A DNA stretch of 64,000 bases from Pseudomonadota bacterium (GCA_016713725.1 JADJOO010000001.1:51001-115000), one strand, 5' to 3'. Shown: positions 27,036-35,939, counted from the stretch's first letter. The notes: a model not told the origin generated them from the sequence alone. Numbers and translations are program-made.

Positions 27036-27761
27036 CTATCTAGCTTCCAGTTCGCTTTCCAGCAGCCGAAGAATTTCCTCCATAGCAACGCGCACCGGCG
27101 CAATGTCTCTTAGGGCAATTTGCTGCCACTTGAAACGATCCAGAACATGGTTCAGAAAATCGGCATCGACTGTCAGCGGCGGTCTTACGGTCGGCATCGA
27201 AACATGGCTGGGCATGGCATGCATCGGCTCTCCCAATGCGGCGACATACGGCCCCAGGCTGGCCCGTGACGCTAGGTAGGGGGTCCACCGCTCAGCCACA
27301 CCTTTCTGCAAATTACTTTCTTCCTCCTGCAACTCCTCGACTAGACCAGGCCACGCGAGGAGCTTATAGGCGAGTGACTGATTACGAATCAGTCGTGAAC
27401 TGTCGCCGCCACTGAATGCAGCGAAAGCGCCAGAACCTGCATTGAATGTCCGGGAAGCAAGAAAAACCAGGGCGACCATGCGATCGACCTCGGGTGCAGC
27501 AGGCAGAGTGTCGCCAACGGCCACACTCATGAGGAAAAGACACGCTTTATTAGCCGCCCGATGCTCTTCTTCAACTACGGCGAGCGCTGCATGAATTTCA
27601 ATGAAGTCTGTGCGCAATCGCTCCAGAAGCACGACTTCTGCTTGCCTTTCACGTCGTTCCTCCCACCAGGCATCGATCGCGAACGCAAGGAGGATACTGA
27701 CGACAATAGCGGTCGCCTCGATCGCGAGACGTTTCCAGGCGATTTTTCGGGTCTCAGCCAT
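27036..27761 (-). CDS. DUF6090-like membrane-anchored protein
   Basis: 241 aa. A single N-terminal transmembrane segment (AIEATAIVVSILLAFAIDAW) is followed by a charged helical domain (EERRERQAEVVLLERLRTDF, VEELQEEESNLQKG) with no catalytic motif. The membrane segment ending in AIDAWWEERRE matches what I know of DUF6090 proteins, whose function is unknown. It lies immediately beside the right end of the IS30 element and is read toward it, so it may be cargo or flanking accessory DNA. No operon partner is seen. Confidence 0.7.
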   Translation of the reverse strand: MAETRKIAWKRLAIEATAIVVSILLAFAIDAWWEERRERQAEVVLLERLRTDFIEIHAALAVVEEEHRAANKACLFLMSVAVGDTLPAAPEVDRMVALVFLASRTFNAGSGAFAAFSGGDSSRLIRNQSLAYKLLAWPGLVEELQEEESNLQKGVAERWTPYLASRASLGPYVAALGEPMHAMPSHVSMPTVRPPLTVDADFLNHVLDRFKWQQIALRDIAPVRVAMEEILRLLESELEAR

Positions 27762-27964
27762 CTAATGGAGTTGCTCGCACTGCGTGTCCGCTCCGGGGTA
27801 GCAATGACCTCACGCCCCAGTCTATATCGGCGGCCTCGCAGTGTCCGCTTCGGGTCTATTCTCCTCTTTGACCGGCTGCTTTCGGGAGCGGAATCCTGGG
27901 CGTTGCGAGTGGTCGCGGGATTGCGGACACTCCCAAACTAGGACAATCGGCCTGAAGGAGCACC

Positions 27965-28306
27965 ATGGCCAAATACCTGATCTCTTTTCCAAGCGCGGCG
28001 ATGGTTGTGTCCAACGACGAATTGGAAGCGGCGGGCCGCGACGCACACGCTGTGATTGATGAGGCGAAAGCCGCCGGTGTTTACGTCTTCGGCGGCGGAA
28101 TCGACGAAGACGTACCGCCCATACTCGTCTCCGCTGACGGCGCGGTTGCAATGGGCGGCTATCCTTGGGCGCCCACGCTCGACGGCGGCTTCACCGTGTT
28201 GGAACTGCCTTCGCGCGATGAGGCTATCGCGTGGGCGGCGCGCATCGCCAAGGCCTGTCGCTGCGACCAAGAACTGCGTGTCTTCGGGTTCGACCCGCAG
28301 TCCTAA
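27965..28306 (+). CDS. YCII-family protein
   Basis: 113 aa with a good ribosome site (AAGGAG, 6 nt before ATG). It is a single ferredoxin-like alpha/beta domain of the YCII/DGPF type: MAKYLISFP strand, DAHAVIDEAKAAGVYVFGGGI with the conserved His, DGGFTVLELPSRDEAIAWAARIA near the end. The family includes muconolactone-isomerase-like folds, and most members have no known role. It stands alone between the DUF6090-like gene and an attC-like hairpin that begins 30 nt past its stop, an arrangement like an integron gene cassette. Confidence 0.8.
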   Translation: MAKYLISFPSAAMVVSNDELEAAGRDAHAVIDEAKAAGVYVFGGGIDEDVPPILVSADGAVAMGGYPWAPTLDGGFTVLELPSRDEAIAWAARIAKACRCDQELRVFGFDPQS

Positions 28307-28336
28307 GGGCAGCACCGAAATGGCGCGGCAAGTGCG

Positions 28337-28396
28337 ACCTACAATTTATGCAAGCCGAACCCGCTTCGCGGGTCGAGATAATTCATTCGTTAGCGG
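28337..28396 (+). other. attC-like imperfect hairpin
   Basis: The segment CAAGCCGAACCCGCTTCGCG and the following TAATTCATTCGTTAGC look strongly like the L and R boxes of integron attC sites, with a CCCGC-TTC-GCGGG central stem. The left box reads ACCTACAA rather than RYYYAAC and the right box GTTAGCG rather than GTTRRRY, so one base in each is off. It directly follows the YCII gene. No integrase gene is in the window. Confidence 0.35.
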
Positions 28397-28578
28397 GGTG
28401 ACTGCTTCGGGTTGTTCTCGCCCGGTGAGCGTCTTCTTTCAGGGTGGCGTCTGCGCAGTCACCAACACGAACCGATGACAGAGCCGGGTTGCTGATGCGC
28501 ATTCCGCCGACATCGCGGTGCTCAGCCAGACGGCAGAGTTGGAGTTTGGATCGCCCGCTAGTCCGCGCCTAAGTGCGT

Positions 28579-30357
28579 TCAGTCGCCTCCGTCCGGCCCG
28601 TCGTGGCAGTCGTAACAGCCAACCGCGATGCCCTTGGCGACCGTGCGCGAACCCCAGTCCCGCTGAGCGGCCGTGCGCGAGAGCGCCGTGCCGCGGAAGG
28701 TCATGCCGTGGCAGGCTGCACATGCCTGGCGGTTCTGCTTGGCCTGTGATTCGTGACCACCCCTGGTCCAGCGCGAGTCGGCGACGACATGCATGCCATG
28801 CGGGCCACCGAGTGTCATCGCGAGCGCGCCTGCGCCGTGGCAAGTCGTGCATTCGGTGATCGTCCCGGCATGGCCCTGCAGTTGCTTTGCCGCGACGTTG
28901 TCGTTGTGCAGTTCCACCGGGTTGGGCCAGATTGCATGCGTGCTGTTGTGGCAACCCTCGCACGCCACTCCGCCGTGACCCTTGCTGAAGCGGAACAACG
29001 TATTTGCGTTCTCGGCGAAGCGACTGTTCTGGGCCAGGCGCGGCGAGGCGGCCGCGTCCGTCGTGTCGAACGCGACGAGCGTACGCAATCCGTCGCTAGC
29101 CATCAATGAAGCGTCGGCAAGCGTCAGGTGGCTCGACGCGTCGCCGGTGTGACAAGACTGGCAGCGTGGCAGGTCCATCCAGGGTCGTCGCACCTTGCCG
29201 TCGTTCCGTCCATCGATGCTGCCGTTCGGCGCGAGGACCGCGGCGCCGCCGACCGCGCGCATTCCGCCATGGCAGTTCTGGCAGGTGACGGCATCGGTCA
29301 TCGCGCCGCGCAGGCATTCCGTGGTCTTGCCGGGGTGGCAGAGATAGCAAGCCTGCGTCTCCGGCGACGGTGGCGCACCACCTTGGGCGATGAAGTGATC
29401 GGCCAGCGGCACGCCTGCAGCTGTCACCATCCTGTCGCTGTGATAGGCGTGCATGGCTGCCGACATCGTCGGATGGCCCACTTGTGTGCCCGCGGGCCCG
29501 GTGCCAGCCAGGTCAAGTGCAGCGGAGTAGTGGCAGCCCGCGCACAGGACCGGCTTCGAAGCCATCAGTTGCGTGCCCATGCGACTGTCGTGCAGCAACA
29601 GCACGTTCTCGCGCGACTGGACCTCGACGTCGCCGTTGGTCGACCACGCGATGTTGCCTCCGTTCGCGGCAGGACCACCGCTGGCGTGGCAATCGCGGCA
29701 TGTCGTTTCCTCGGATACTGGCAGCACGATGTCGAGCGTCGCCACATTCTGGCTGCCGGACCTGTCGGCCGCGGTCAGGCGCATCAATGGGTACCTGTTG
29801 CTGCGGCCCGCGTCGTCCGTCGGAATGATCGGAATGCCCTCGGCTTTGAAGAGTCCATTCGTGGCTTGCCATTCGAACGAAGTCTGTTGCGCCGTCGTCG
29901 CTTCTGCCGGCATGTACAGGCCCTTCAGACCCTGGCCGGGAGCGAGGTTCGCGCCGTAGGCCCGCGCGGCGTATTGCCAGAAGTTGGTCTTGCCGACGCT
30001 GCGGCTGTTGATCGACCCGTTTGCGTCGGCGATCGCCGAATAGTTCAGCGTCACGGCGCTGTCGTTCACGATCGAAGGCCTGCCGGTCGCATCGGTGCGG
30101 ATGACCTGTGCGTTCACGACGTTGTAGGGCGGGAGGATCGAGAAGACCGAGAAGTCCGCGTCCACGCAGTGCATGCCGAGATCGTTGGTGGCGAGGATCT
30201 TGTACGCCGGGGTTTGTGCGGTGGCGCCACCACCACTGCCGCCGCCTTCCGGATCCTCGCCGTCCGACTCGCCAGACGAACCGCCGCCGCAGCCCGACAG
30301 CACGAACATCGCAGCGACGCAAAGCGCGGCGCTCTTGAACAATGTGTGGCTCGGCAT
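28579..30357 (-). CDS. Nine-haem c-type cytochrome lipoprotein
   Basis: 592 aa from ATG 30357; the open frame extends to 30588 but that part is arginine-rich and unlike a leader. The N-terminus is a lipoprotein signal ending in the lipobox LSGC, followed by a Gly/Ser/Glu linker, so the protein is membrane-anchored outside the cytoplasm. Nine CXXCH haem sites follow: CRDCH, CAGCH, CYLCH, CQNCH, CQSCH, CEGCH, CTTCH, CAACH and CYDCH. The first 200 residues lack haem sites and may form a separate domain. It probably moves electrons across the periplasm or cell surface. It stands alone: no partner reductase, porin or maturation gene is adjacent. Confidence 0.88.
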   Translation of the reverse strand: MPSHTLFKSAALCVAAMFVLSGCGGGSSGESDGEDPEGGGSGGGATAQTPAYKILATNDLGMHCVDADFSVFSILPPYNVVNAQVIRTDATGRPSIVNDSAVTLNYSAIADANGSINSRSVGKTNFWQYAARAYGANLAPGQGLKGLYMPAEATTAQQTSFEWQATNGLFKAEGIPIIPTDDAGRSNRYPLMRLTAADRSGSQNVATLDIVLPVSEETTCRDCHASGGPAANGGNIAWSTNGDVEVQSRENVLLLHDSRMGTQLMASKPVLCAGCHYSAALDLAGTGPAGTQVGHPTMSAAMHAYHSDRMVTAAGVPLADHFIAQGGAPPSPETQACYLCHPGKTTECLRGAMTDAVTCQNCHGGMRAVGGAAVLAPNGSIDGRNDGKVRRPWMDLPRCQSCHTGDASSHLTLADASLMASDGLRTLVAFDTTDAAASPRLAQNSRFAENANTLFRFSKGHGGVACEGCHNSTHAIWPNPVELHNDNVAAKQLQGHAGTITECTTCHGAGALAMTLGGPHGMHVVADSRWTRGGHESQAKQNRQACAACHGMTFRGTALSRTAAQRDWGSRTVAKGIAVGCYDCHDGPDGGD

Positions 30358-30862
30358 GTCGCCCCGCTTTCGTCGAACTGTTGTTTGTGCCTGTTCGACG
30401 TCATCGCGGGGGAATATCAACCGTGGTTTTCGCGCCTGCGAACGACACGCATTGGCATGCGGAAAGTTTGCGTTCGTTCCGGCCCCGGAAGCGACCACCA
30501 CCATCGCCGAAGTCGCAGCATTGCCGCCGTCGATTCCGTCCGCACGGCGCACCCGGCGGCATCTATTGCCGCCGGCAGCGCCTCGCAACTCCGACTGCGA
30601 TATCGCAGTGTGACACTACCCTCGCAGTAGAGATCGCGTCCTGGTGGGCCGCGCACCCACCAATGATTCACCGGTGGGGTTCCTTGCGCCGTGCGAGGTT
30701 CTCGGGCGTGCCCGAGAACCCGCGTGACGTCAAGCCTTCGATCCGGTGTTCTTTCCGGCGAGCGTGTCTGCCTTTCCGCTCCCGGCAGAAGAGACCGGAT
30801 AGAGCGCCGACAACCGTCTTGCGGGATTTCCGGGCAAGCTCGCCGGAACGAACATCGTTGCG
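30358..30862. other. Gene-free interval with nested inverted repeats
   Basis: No credible gene is visible. It holds the perfect hairpin GGTTCTCGGG/CCCGAGAACC (30697-30706 with 30711-30720) and an 11-bp inverted repeat TTCCGGCGAGC/GCTCGCCGGAA (30753-30763 with 30838-30848) flanking 74 nt. It separates the cytochrome gene from the end of the gshB-pyrB-pyrK-like operon, both read on the minus strand. Confidence 0.6.
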
Positions 30863-31825
30863 CTAGGCGGCCACCGGCGGAAACACCGCGTTCGCGTCGA
30901 ATACCGGCCCATCGACGCACACGCGCTTCATCGCAAGCGAGCCGTTCGCCTGCAACACCGGCACTGCGCACCCGGCGCAGCCGCCGACCGCGCAGGCCAT
31001 GAACTCCTCGAGCGACACCTGGCACGGCACGCCGAACCTGCGTGCTACTCGCGCCGTCGCCTGCAGCATCGGCGTCGGGCCGCACGCGAACATCTCGACC
31101 TCGCCCAGCGCCTCGGCCTCGAGCGATGCAAGCCAATGCGCGGCGAGATCCGTCACGTAGCCGTGGAAGCAGCCCGGAAATCCACTGAAGCTGGCGAGAC
31201 GACTCGCAACGCCCCAGTCGTCCAGCAGCGGCATGCACGCGATCGCTTCGCCCGGCATGCCGGGCACGAGGATCTGCGAGGGTCGCGCGCGGAATGGGAA
31301 CTCGATCTCCGAGCCCATCAGCACCAGTGGTTGCCACCTTGCTTCGCCGCGACGCACCTGCAGCGACTCCGCGAGAAACACCATCGGCGGAATCCCAACC
31401 CCGCCGCCCACGAGCAGCGTGCGGGGACGTTCGGGGTGCGCGATGAAGCCGTGGCCGATCGGGCCCAGCACGCTGATCGTCGCGCCGGGCGGCTGCTTCG
31501 ACAGCGCGGCGAGTCCGGGGCCCACGATCTTGTAAAGAATCTCGATCCAGCCGCTCCGCGCATCGACACGCATGATCGACAGTGGCCGGCGCATCGGGAG
31601 TTCTTGATCACACGTCAGGTGCGCGAAGCTGCCTGGCAGCGCGGCGGCGGCGCATCTCGGCGCCTGGATGCGGATCACGAATTGCTCGCCCGGGTACTCC
31701 TGCTGCGAGAGCAACCGCCCGTCCTCGACGAAGATCGTGTCGCGATGCGCGCGCAGTTCCGGCGGCGAGCCGCGACTGCGTCCCGCTGCGTCGATGGTGC
31801 AGGTGGCAGGACCGGGGTTGCTCAT
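30863..31825 (-). CDS. Dihydroorotate dehydrogenase electron-transfer subunit-like (PyrK-type) flavoprotein
   Basis: 320 aa from ATG 31825. FAD-binding segment RRPLSIMRVD, pyridine-nucleotide binding loop LLVGGGVGIPPMVFLA, the FACGPTPML strand, and a C-terminal [2Fe-2S] motif with four Cys (FMACAVGGCAGCAVPV and RVCVDGPVFDA). These match the PyrK subunit, which passes electrons from class 1B dihydroorotate dehydrogenase to NAD. It lies 5 nt after pyrB in the pyrimidine operon, where many gammaproteobacteria have pyrC or a pyrC-like gene. Gammaproteobacteria usually use the class 2 enzyme without PyrK, so its partner is an open question. Confidence 0.82.
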   Translation of the reverse strand: MSNPGPATCTIDAAGRSRGSPPELRAHRDTIFVEDGRLLSQQEYPGEQFVIRIQAPRCAAAALPGSFAHLTCDQELPMRRPLSIMRVDARSGWIEILYKIVGPGLAALSKQPPGATISVLGPIGHGFIAHPERPRTLLVGGGVGIPPMVFLAESLQVRRGEARWQPLVLMGSEIEFPFRARPSQILVPGMPGEAIACMPLLDDWGVASRLASFSGFPGCFHGYVTDLAAHWLASLEAEALGEVEMFACGPTPMLQATARVARRFGVPCQVSLEEFMACAVGGCAGCAVPVLQANGSLAMKRVCVDGPVFDANAVFPPVAA

Positions 31826-31830
31826 TCGAT

Positions 31831-32832
31831 TCAGACCTCGCGCCGGCCAGCCTGCACGTTGCGGACCTGCACGTTGCGCACGATCGTCGCGAGCACGGCC
31901 ATGCGCACGGCGACGCCGTTGCGAACCTGCTGCTGCACGGCCGATGGCGGGCCGTCCGCGATCGCGCTGGTGATCTCGACGCCGCGGTTCATCGGGCCGG
32001 GATGCAGCACGATGGCGCCCTTGTTCGCGGGCAGGATGCTGCGCTCGGTGATGCCCCATTCCCGCAGGAACGCGTCGACGTCCGGGATCTGCGACTGGTC
32101 CATGCGCTCCTTCTGGATGCGCAGCGCCATGATGACGTCCGCGCCGCGAATCCCGTCCTCCAGCGAAGTGCAGCGTTTCGCGCCAGGGAATTCGTCCGGT
32201 TCGGGGGCAAGGCTCGCCGGGGACACGAAGCGCAGTTCACCGACGCCGAGCGTCTGCAGCGCAGTCCCGGTCGAACGTGCGACACGGGAATGGCTGATGT
32301 CGCCCACTACCGCGACGCACAGATTCTTCAGGTCGCCCTTGCGCTGGCGGATGGTCAGCACGTCCAGCAATCCCTGCGTCGGATGCGAGACGTGCGCCTC
32401 GCCCGCGTTCAGCACGCTGACATGGGGCTGCACGTGCCCGGCGACGAGGGCAGGCAGGCCGGGCTCGGAGTCGCGCATCACGAACACGTCCACCATCATC
32501 GCCTGCAGCGTGTAGATGGTGTCGAGCACAGTCTCGCCCTTCACACGCGAGGAGGAGTGCAGGTCGAGGTTGACCACGTCCGCGCCGAGGCGCGTCGCGG
32601 CGAGCTCGAATGAGACGCGCGTGCGCGTGCTCGGCTCGAAGAACAGGTTCGCCACCGTGCGGCCGAGCAGCGCGCCGTCGCGGGCGGGCAGGTCGCCGGG
32701 TTCGCGGACGTAGAACTGCGCGAGGTCGAGCAGGTGCACGATCTCGTCGCGTGTGAGGCCTTCGAGCGTCAGCAGGTGGCGCAGGCGACCGGCATGGTCG
32801 CGCTGCAGGTCTCGGCCGGTTTCAGTTTTCAA
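31831..32832 (-). CDS. pyrB: Aspartate carbamoyltransferase catalytic subunit
   Basis: Condenses carbamoyl phosphate with aspartate in de novo pyrimidine synthesis. 333 aa, TTG start overlapping the ruvX stop as TTGA. Signatures: carbamoyl-phosphate loop FFEPSTRTRVSFELA, SSSRVKGETVLDT, HPTQGLLDVLT, VVGDISHSRVARS and LHPGPMNRGVEI. No pyrI is adjacent, as in the Pseudomonas-type dodecameric enzyme. The C-terminus carries a 15-bp tandem duplication giving VRNVQVRNVQ. Gene order gshB-tonB-algH-ruvX-pyrB matches Pseudomonas except that no pyrR lies between ruvX and pyrB. Confidence 0.96.
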   Translation of the reverse strand: MKTETGRDLQRDHAGRLRHLLTLEGLTRDEIVHLLDLAQFYVREPGDLPARDGALLGRTVANLFFEPSTRTRVSFELAATRLGADVVNLDLHSSSRVKGETVLDTIYTLQAMMVDVFVMRDSEPGLPALVAGHVQPHVSVLNAGEAHVSHPTQGLLDVLTIRQRKGDLKNLCVAVVGDISHSRVARSTGTALQTLGVGELRFVSPASLAPEPDEFPGAKRCTSLEDGIRGADVIMALRIQKERMDQSQIPDVDAFLREWGITERSILPANKGAIVLHPGPMNRGVEITSAIADGPPSAVQQQVRNGVAVRMAVLATIVRNVQVRNVQAGRREV

Positions 32833-33242
32833 AACGTGCCCATCCAGGTCAGCAGGATCAGCCGCGCCGCGTTCGCGTCGATGTCCTCGGGACGGATGCG
32901 GCGCGCGCGCGTTCCGGAGCGGCGCTCGCTGCGCAACTCGTCGTAAGCGGCATTGGACGTCAGGCGCTCGTCCACGTAGTCGACCGGCAGCCCTGAGCGT
33001 CGCGCGAGCTTTGCGCCAAAGGCGCGGCAGGTTGCCGTCGTGGTGGTGTCCGAGTCGTCCATATTATAGGGGAGCCCGACCAGCAGCCGGGCCGGGGCCC
33101 ATTGGGCAATGCACGTATCGACGGCGGGCCAATCCGGCGCTCCATTCCGGGCGGGCAGGGTGCCGACGGCCGTGGCCGACCCGGTCATCGTCTGCCCGAC
33201 CGCGACCCCGATGCGGCGGGTGCCGAAATCGAACGCGAGCAC
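32829..33242 (-). CDS. ruvX: Holliday junction resolvase-like / pre-16S rRNA nuclease RuvX (YqgF)
   Basis: 137 aa, GTG start preceded by GGTGAGG. RuvC-like RNase H fold: LAFDFGTRRIGVAVG (first acidic residue), LLVGLPYNMD, PVDYVDERLTSNAA and the final acidic segment in PEDIDANAARLIL. The family is thought to trim the 5' end of 16S rRNA. It overlaps pyrB by 4 nt and follows algH after 68 nt in the conserved cluster. Confidence 0.92.
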   Translation of the reverse strand: MLAFDFGTRRIGVAVGQTMTGSATAVGTLPARNGAPDWPAVDTCIAQWAPARLLVGLPYNMDDSDTTTTATCRAFGAKLARRSGLPVDYVDERLTSNAAYDELRSERRSGTRARRIRPEDIDANAARLILLTWMGTF

Positions 33243-33310
33243 GACCTCACCCGACGACGGGCGGCCGCCGTGAGCGGCGGACGGGGGCGGGTGGTCTTCG
33301 TTGGTCGGAT

Positions 33311-33868
33311 TCAGGCGTGGCCCGCGTCGCTGCTGAGGGAGAGCAGGTCGATGCCCAGCAACCGGGCAGCCGCGCTCCAGCGCTGCTCGATGGGCGTCGC
33401 GAACAGCACGCGCTCGTCCGCGTCCACCGAGAGCCAGGCATTGCGCGCCATTTCGTCCTCGAGCTGGCCGGCGTCCCAGCCCGCGTAGCCCAGCGCGATG
33501 ACGGCGCTGCCGGGGCCTTCACCGGCGGCCAGGGCATCGAGGATGTCGCGCGAGGTGGTCAGGTGCATGCGCTCCGAGAACGGCAGAGACGATTCATATT
33601 TGCCCGCCGGCGAATGCAGCACGAAGCCCCTTTCCGTCTGCACCGGGCCGCCTCGCAGCACCGGCTGGTCGCTGACGCGTGAGCGCGAGCAATCCAGGTC
33701 GAGCTGCTGGAAGACCTCACCGAGCGTCATCGGCAGCGTGCGATTGATGACTATTCCCAGCGCGCCGCGCTCGCTGTGCTCGCACACCAGCGTCACGGTC
33801 TGGGAGAAGTTCGGGTCGTCCATGGCGGGCATGGCGATCAGGAACTGGTTGGTGAGGTAGGTGGTCAC
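33311..33868 (-). CDS. algH: YqgE/AlgH family protein
   Basis: 185 aa from GTG 33868, where the family N-terminus (YLTNQFLIAMPAMDDPNFSQ) begins; an upstream in-frame start at 33946 would overlap tonB. Family segments CEHSERGALGIVINR, LRGGPVQTERGFVLHS and LGYAGWDAGQLEDEMARNAW are all present. AlgH was first linked to alginate control in Pseudomonas, and its biochemical role is unsettled. Neighbours tonB and ruvX are its usual partners. Confidence 0.93.
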   Translation of the reverse strand: MTTYLTNQFLIAMPAMDDPNFSQTVTLVCEHSERGALGIVINRTLPMTLGEVFQQLDLDCSRSRVSDQPVLRGGPVQTERGFVLHSPAGKYESSLPFSERMHLTTSRDILDALAAGEGPGSAVIALGYAGWDAGQLEDEMARNAWLSVDADERVLFATPIEQRWSAAARLLGIDLLSLSSDAGHA

Positions 33869-33885
33869 GGGGAAACAGTATCGCG

Positions 33886-34791
33886 CTACGGACCGGAGGA
33901 GAATACCGCGCCACCGCCGCCGAGCTGCCCGTTGATGAATTGCCACTCGTACGCGAAGCGGAGCACGGGGTAGCGCTCGCGCAATGCACTCGGGAAAGGC
34001 TCGAACGGCGCCGCGAGGCGCACGATGCCGACGGCGGCAAGGTCCAGTTCGCGGTGCCCGCTCGTGCGCCGCACGATCACCGAATCGAGCGTGCCATTGG
34101 CACGGATCGCCACCTCCAGCACGGGATTGCCCGACAGCTGCCTGTGCCTGGCTTCGTTCGGGAAGTTGAGGGTGCCGACGCGCTCGATCCTGCGTTTCCA
34201 GCCGTCCAGGTACGCGGCAATGGCGGATTCGCGTGTATCGGCCAGGAGCTTGCCGTCCACCGACAGCTGGCCGCGCAGGTGCAGGTCGCGGTCGGCCACT
34301 GCGGCATTCAGCCCAACGGTCGGCACGGCCAGCGCCGGGCTGGCATAGAACACCGGGGACTCGTCGTGCGGCTCCGCGCCGGTGGCGAGTCGGTCTGCCT
34401 CGAGCGCGCGCCGCGCGAGCACTGACACGGCGCCCTCGGGTTCGGGGAGCCGGGCCTGCTCGTCCTGATCCGAGGCGGGAGCGTTCGGTGCCGCTTCCTG
34501 TTCCGGCCGAGCTTCGGGCAGCGAGGCTCGCCTGGCTTCCATGCCGGTACCGGTGCCCTTCTGCGTGCGCTGCGCGATATAGGCCGACTCGAGGTTCGCC
34601 TGTGGATCGTCCGGCCCGGTCGGGACGAGCAGGACCTCGAGCGTGGGCAGGGCGTTGTCGGGCACGGGCGGGGCGCTGAAGCGCACGCCCAGGATCACGA
34701 TCCCGTGGACCAGGGCCGTCACGAAGATGGCGGTGGCCAGGCGGTCGCCGGTGGGATCACGGCCCTTGCGGAGGATGGCCGGCGTCGTCAA
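33886..34791 (-). CDS. tonB: TonB-family energy transducer
   Basis: 301 aa. The TTG start overlaps the gshB stop as TTGA. One N-terminal transmembrane segment (TAIFVTALVHGIVILGV) anchors it in the inner membrane. A Pro/Glu/Ala-rich periplasmic stretch (about residues 70-130) follows, and a C-terminal TonB domain (RQLSGNPVLEVAIRANGTLD, GHRELDLAAVGIVRLAAPFE, RFAYEWQF). It passes proton-motive energy to outer-membrane receptors such as the two in this window. The proline spacer is weaker than in E. coli TonB. Confidence 0.9.
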   Translation of the reverse strand: MTTPAILRKGRDPTGDRLATAIFVTALVHGIVILGVRFSAPPVPDNALPTLEVLLVPTGPDDPQANLESAYIAQRTQKGTGTGMEARRASLPEARPEQEAAPNAPASDQDEQARLPEPEGAVSVLARRALEADRLATGAEPHDESPVFYASPALAVPTVGLNAAVADRDLHLRGQLSVDGKLLADTRESAIAAYLDGWKRRIERVGTLNFPNEARHRQLSGNPVLEVAIRANGTLDSVIVRRTSGHRELDLAAVGIVRLAAPFEPFPSALRERYPVLRFAYEWQFINGQLGGGGAVFSSGP

Positions 34792-35766
34792 TGCGGCCCT
34801 CCGCGGGCCTCGACGCGGCGCGCGATCCCGTCCATCAGTGAGCCGGCGATGTCGGTGCCGAACTGCTTGTCGATCTCGCGCACGCCCGTCGGGCTGGTCA
34901 CGTTGATTTCAGTGACGAAGCCGCCGATCACGTCGAGGCCCACGAACAGCATTCCCCGGTCGCGCAGCGTCGGGCCGATCTCGGCGGCCAGCCAGCGGTC
35001 GCGCTCATTGAGCGGGCGGCCGACGCCCTTGGCGCCGGCGGCCAGGTTGCCACGGTTGTCCGCGTCGGTTGGAATGCGTGCGAGCGCATAGGGCACGGGT
35101 TCGCCGTCCACCAGGATCACCCTCGAGTCGCCGGTCGTCACGATGTCGGGGATGTAGCGTTGCACGATTGCATAGCGCGTGCCGTACTCGGTGAGCGTTT
35201 CGAAGATCACGTTCGCATTTTTGTCGCCGGCGTCGACCACGAAGATCGAACGGCCGCCCATGCCATAGAGGGGCTTGCAGACCGCCCGGCCGTGTTCCTT
35301 GAGGAATGCGTGCATGTCTGCCATGTCTCGAGTGATCAGGGTGGGCGCGCAACACTGCGGAAACCAGGCCGTGTAGACCTTTTCGTTCATGTCGCGCAGG
35401 CCCTGCGGCCGGTTGACGACCAGCGCGCCCTGCAGCTCGGCCCGCTCGAGGATGTAGGTCGAATAGATGTATTCGGTGTCGAACGGCGGATCCTTGCGCA
35501 TCAGGATCGCGTCGAAGTCGCCGAGCCGGGTGACCGCGGCCGCGCCGCGCGTAAACCAGTCGGTATCGTGGCTCGCGGACCCCGAGCGGGTGCGCGCGAC
35601 CCAGGGCGACGCCGTCGCGCAGCCAGATACCGGACAGCTCCAGGTAGTGGAGCTCCCAGCCGCGGCGCTGGGCGGCAAGCAGCATCGCCAGTGTCGTGTC
35701 CTTGCGGGGCTTGATGTCCTCGATCGGATCCATGACGACGGCGATGCGCAGGGGTTTCAGGGACAT
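34788..35766 (-). CDS. gshB: Glutathione synthetase, frameshifted in this sequence
   Basis: ATP-grasp enzyme joining gamma-Glu-Cys and glycine. The N-terminal part (RIAVVMDPIEDIKPRKDTT, MLLAAQRRGWELHYL) lies in a different frame from the rest (ILMRKDPPFDTEYIYSTY, KPLYGMGGRSIFVVD, GLDVIGGFVTEINVTSPTG). The break fits one extra base in the C4 run 35580-35583 (plus-strand numbering); correction gives 325 aa, close to the family norm. It heads the minus-strand operon gshB-tonB-algH-ruvX-pyrB and is divergent from pilG across 173 nt. Confidence 0.92.
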
Positions 35767-35939
35767 GCGGACTCCACGCGGGCGGCGGCCTCGAAGAAAG
35801 TGACTGTGATGGGTGTCATGGTATCGAAAGCCGCCAATGGCAGGGGTGGCCAATATGTTAAAACGCCCACGCGAGCCGCGGCCTCGCGCATAGCGTCGGA
35901 CTCGCACGCACGCCCACTCGACCCCGAGGTTTCGCCCGT

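Noticed and set aside
29128..30630. A 500-codon plus-strand open frame
   Set aside because: It is antisense to the nine-haem cytochrome; the haem motifs decide the strand.
30417..31337. A minus-strand open frame covering the gap after the PyrK-like gene
   Set aside because: It is an alternate frame of the PyrK-like gene that runs into the gap, and its residues show no family pattern.
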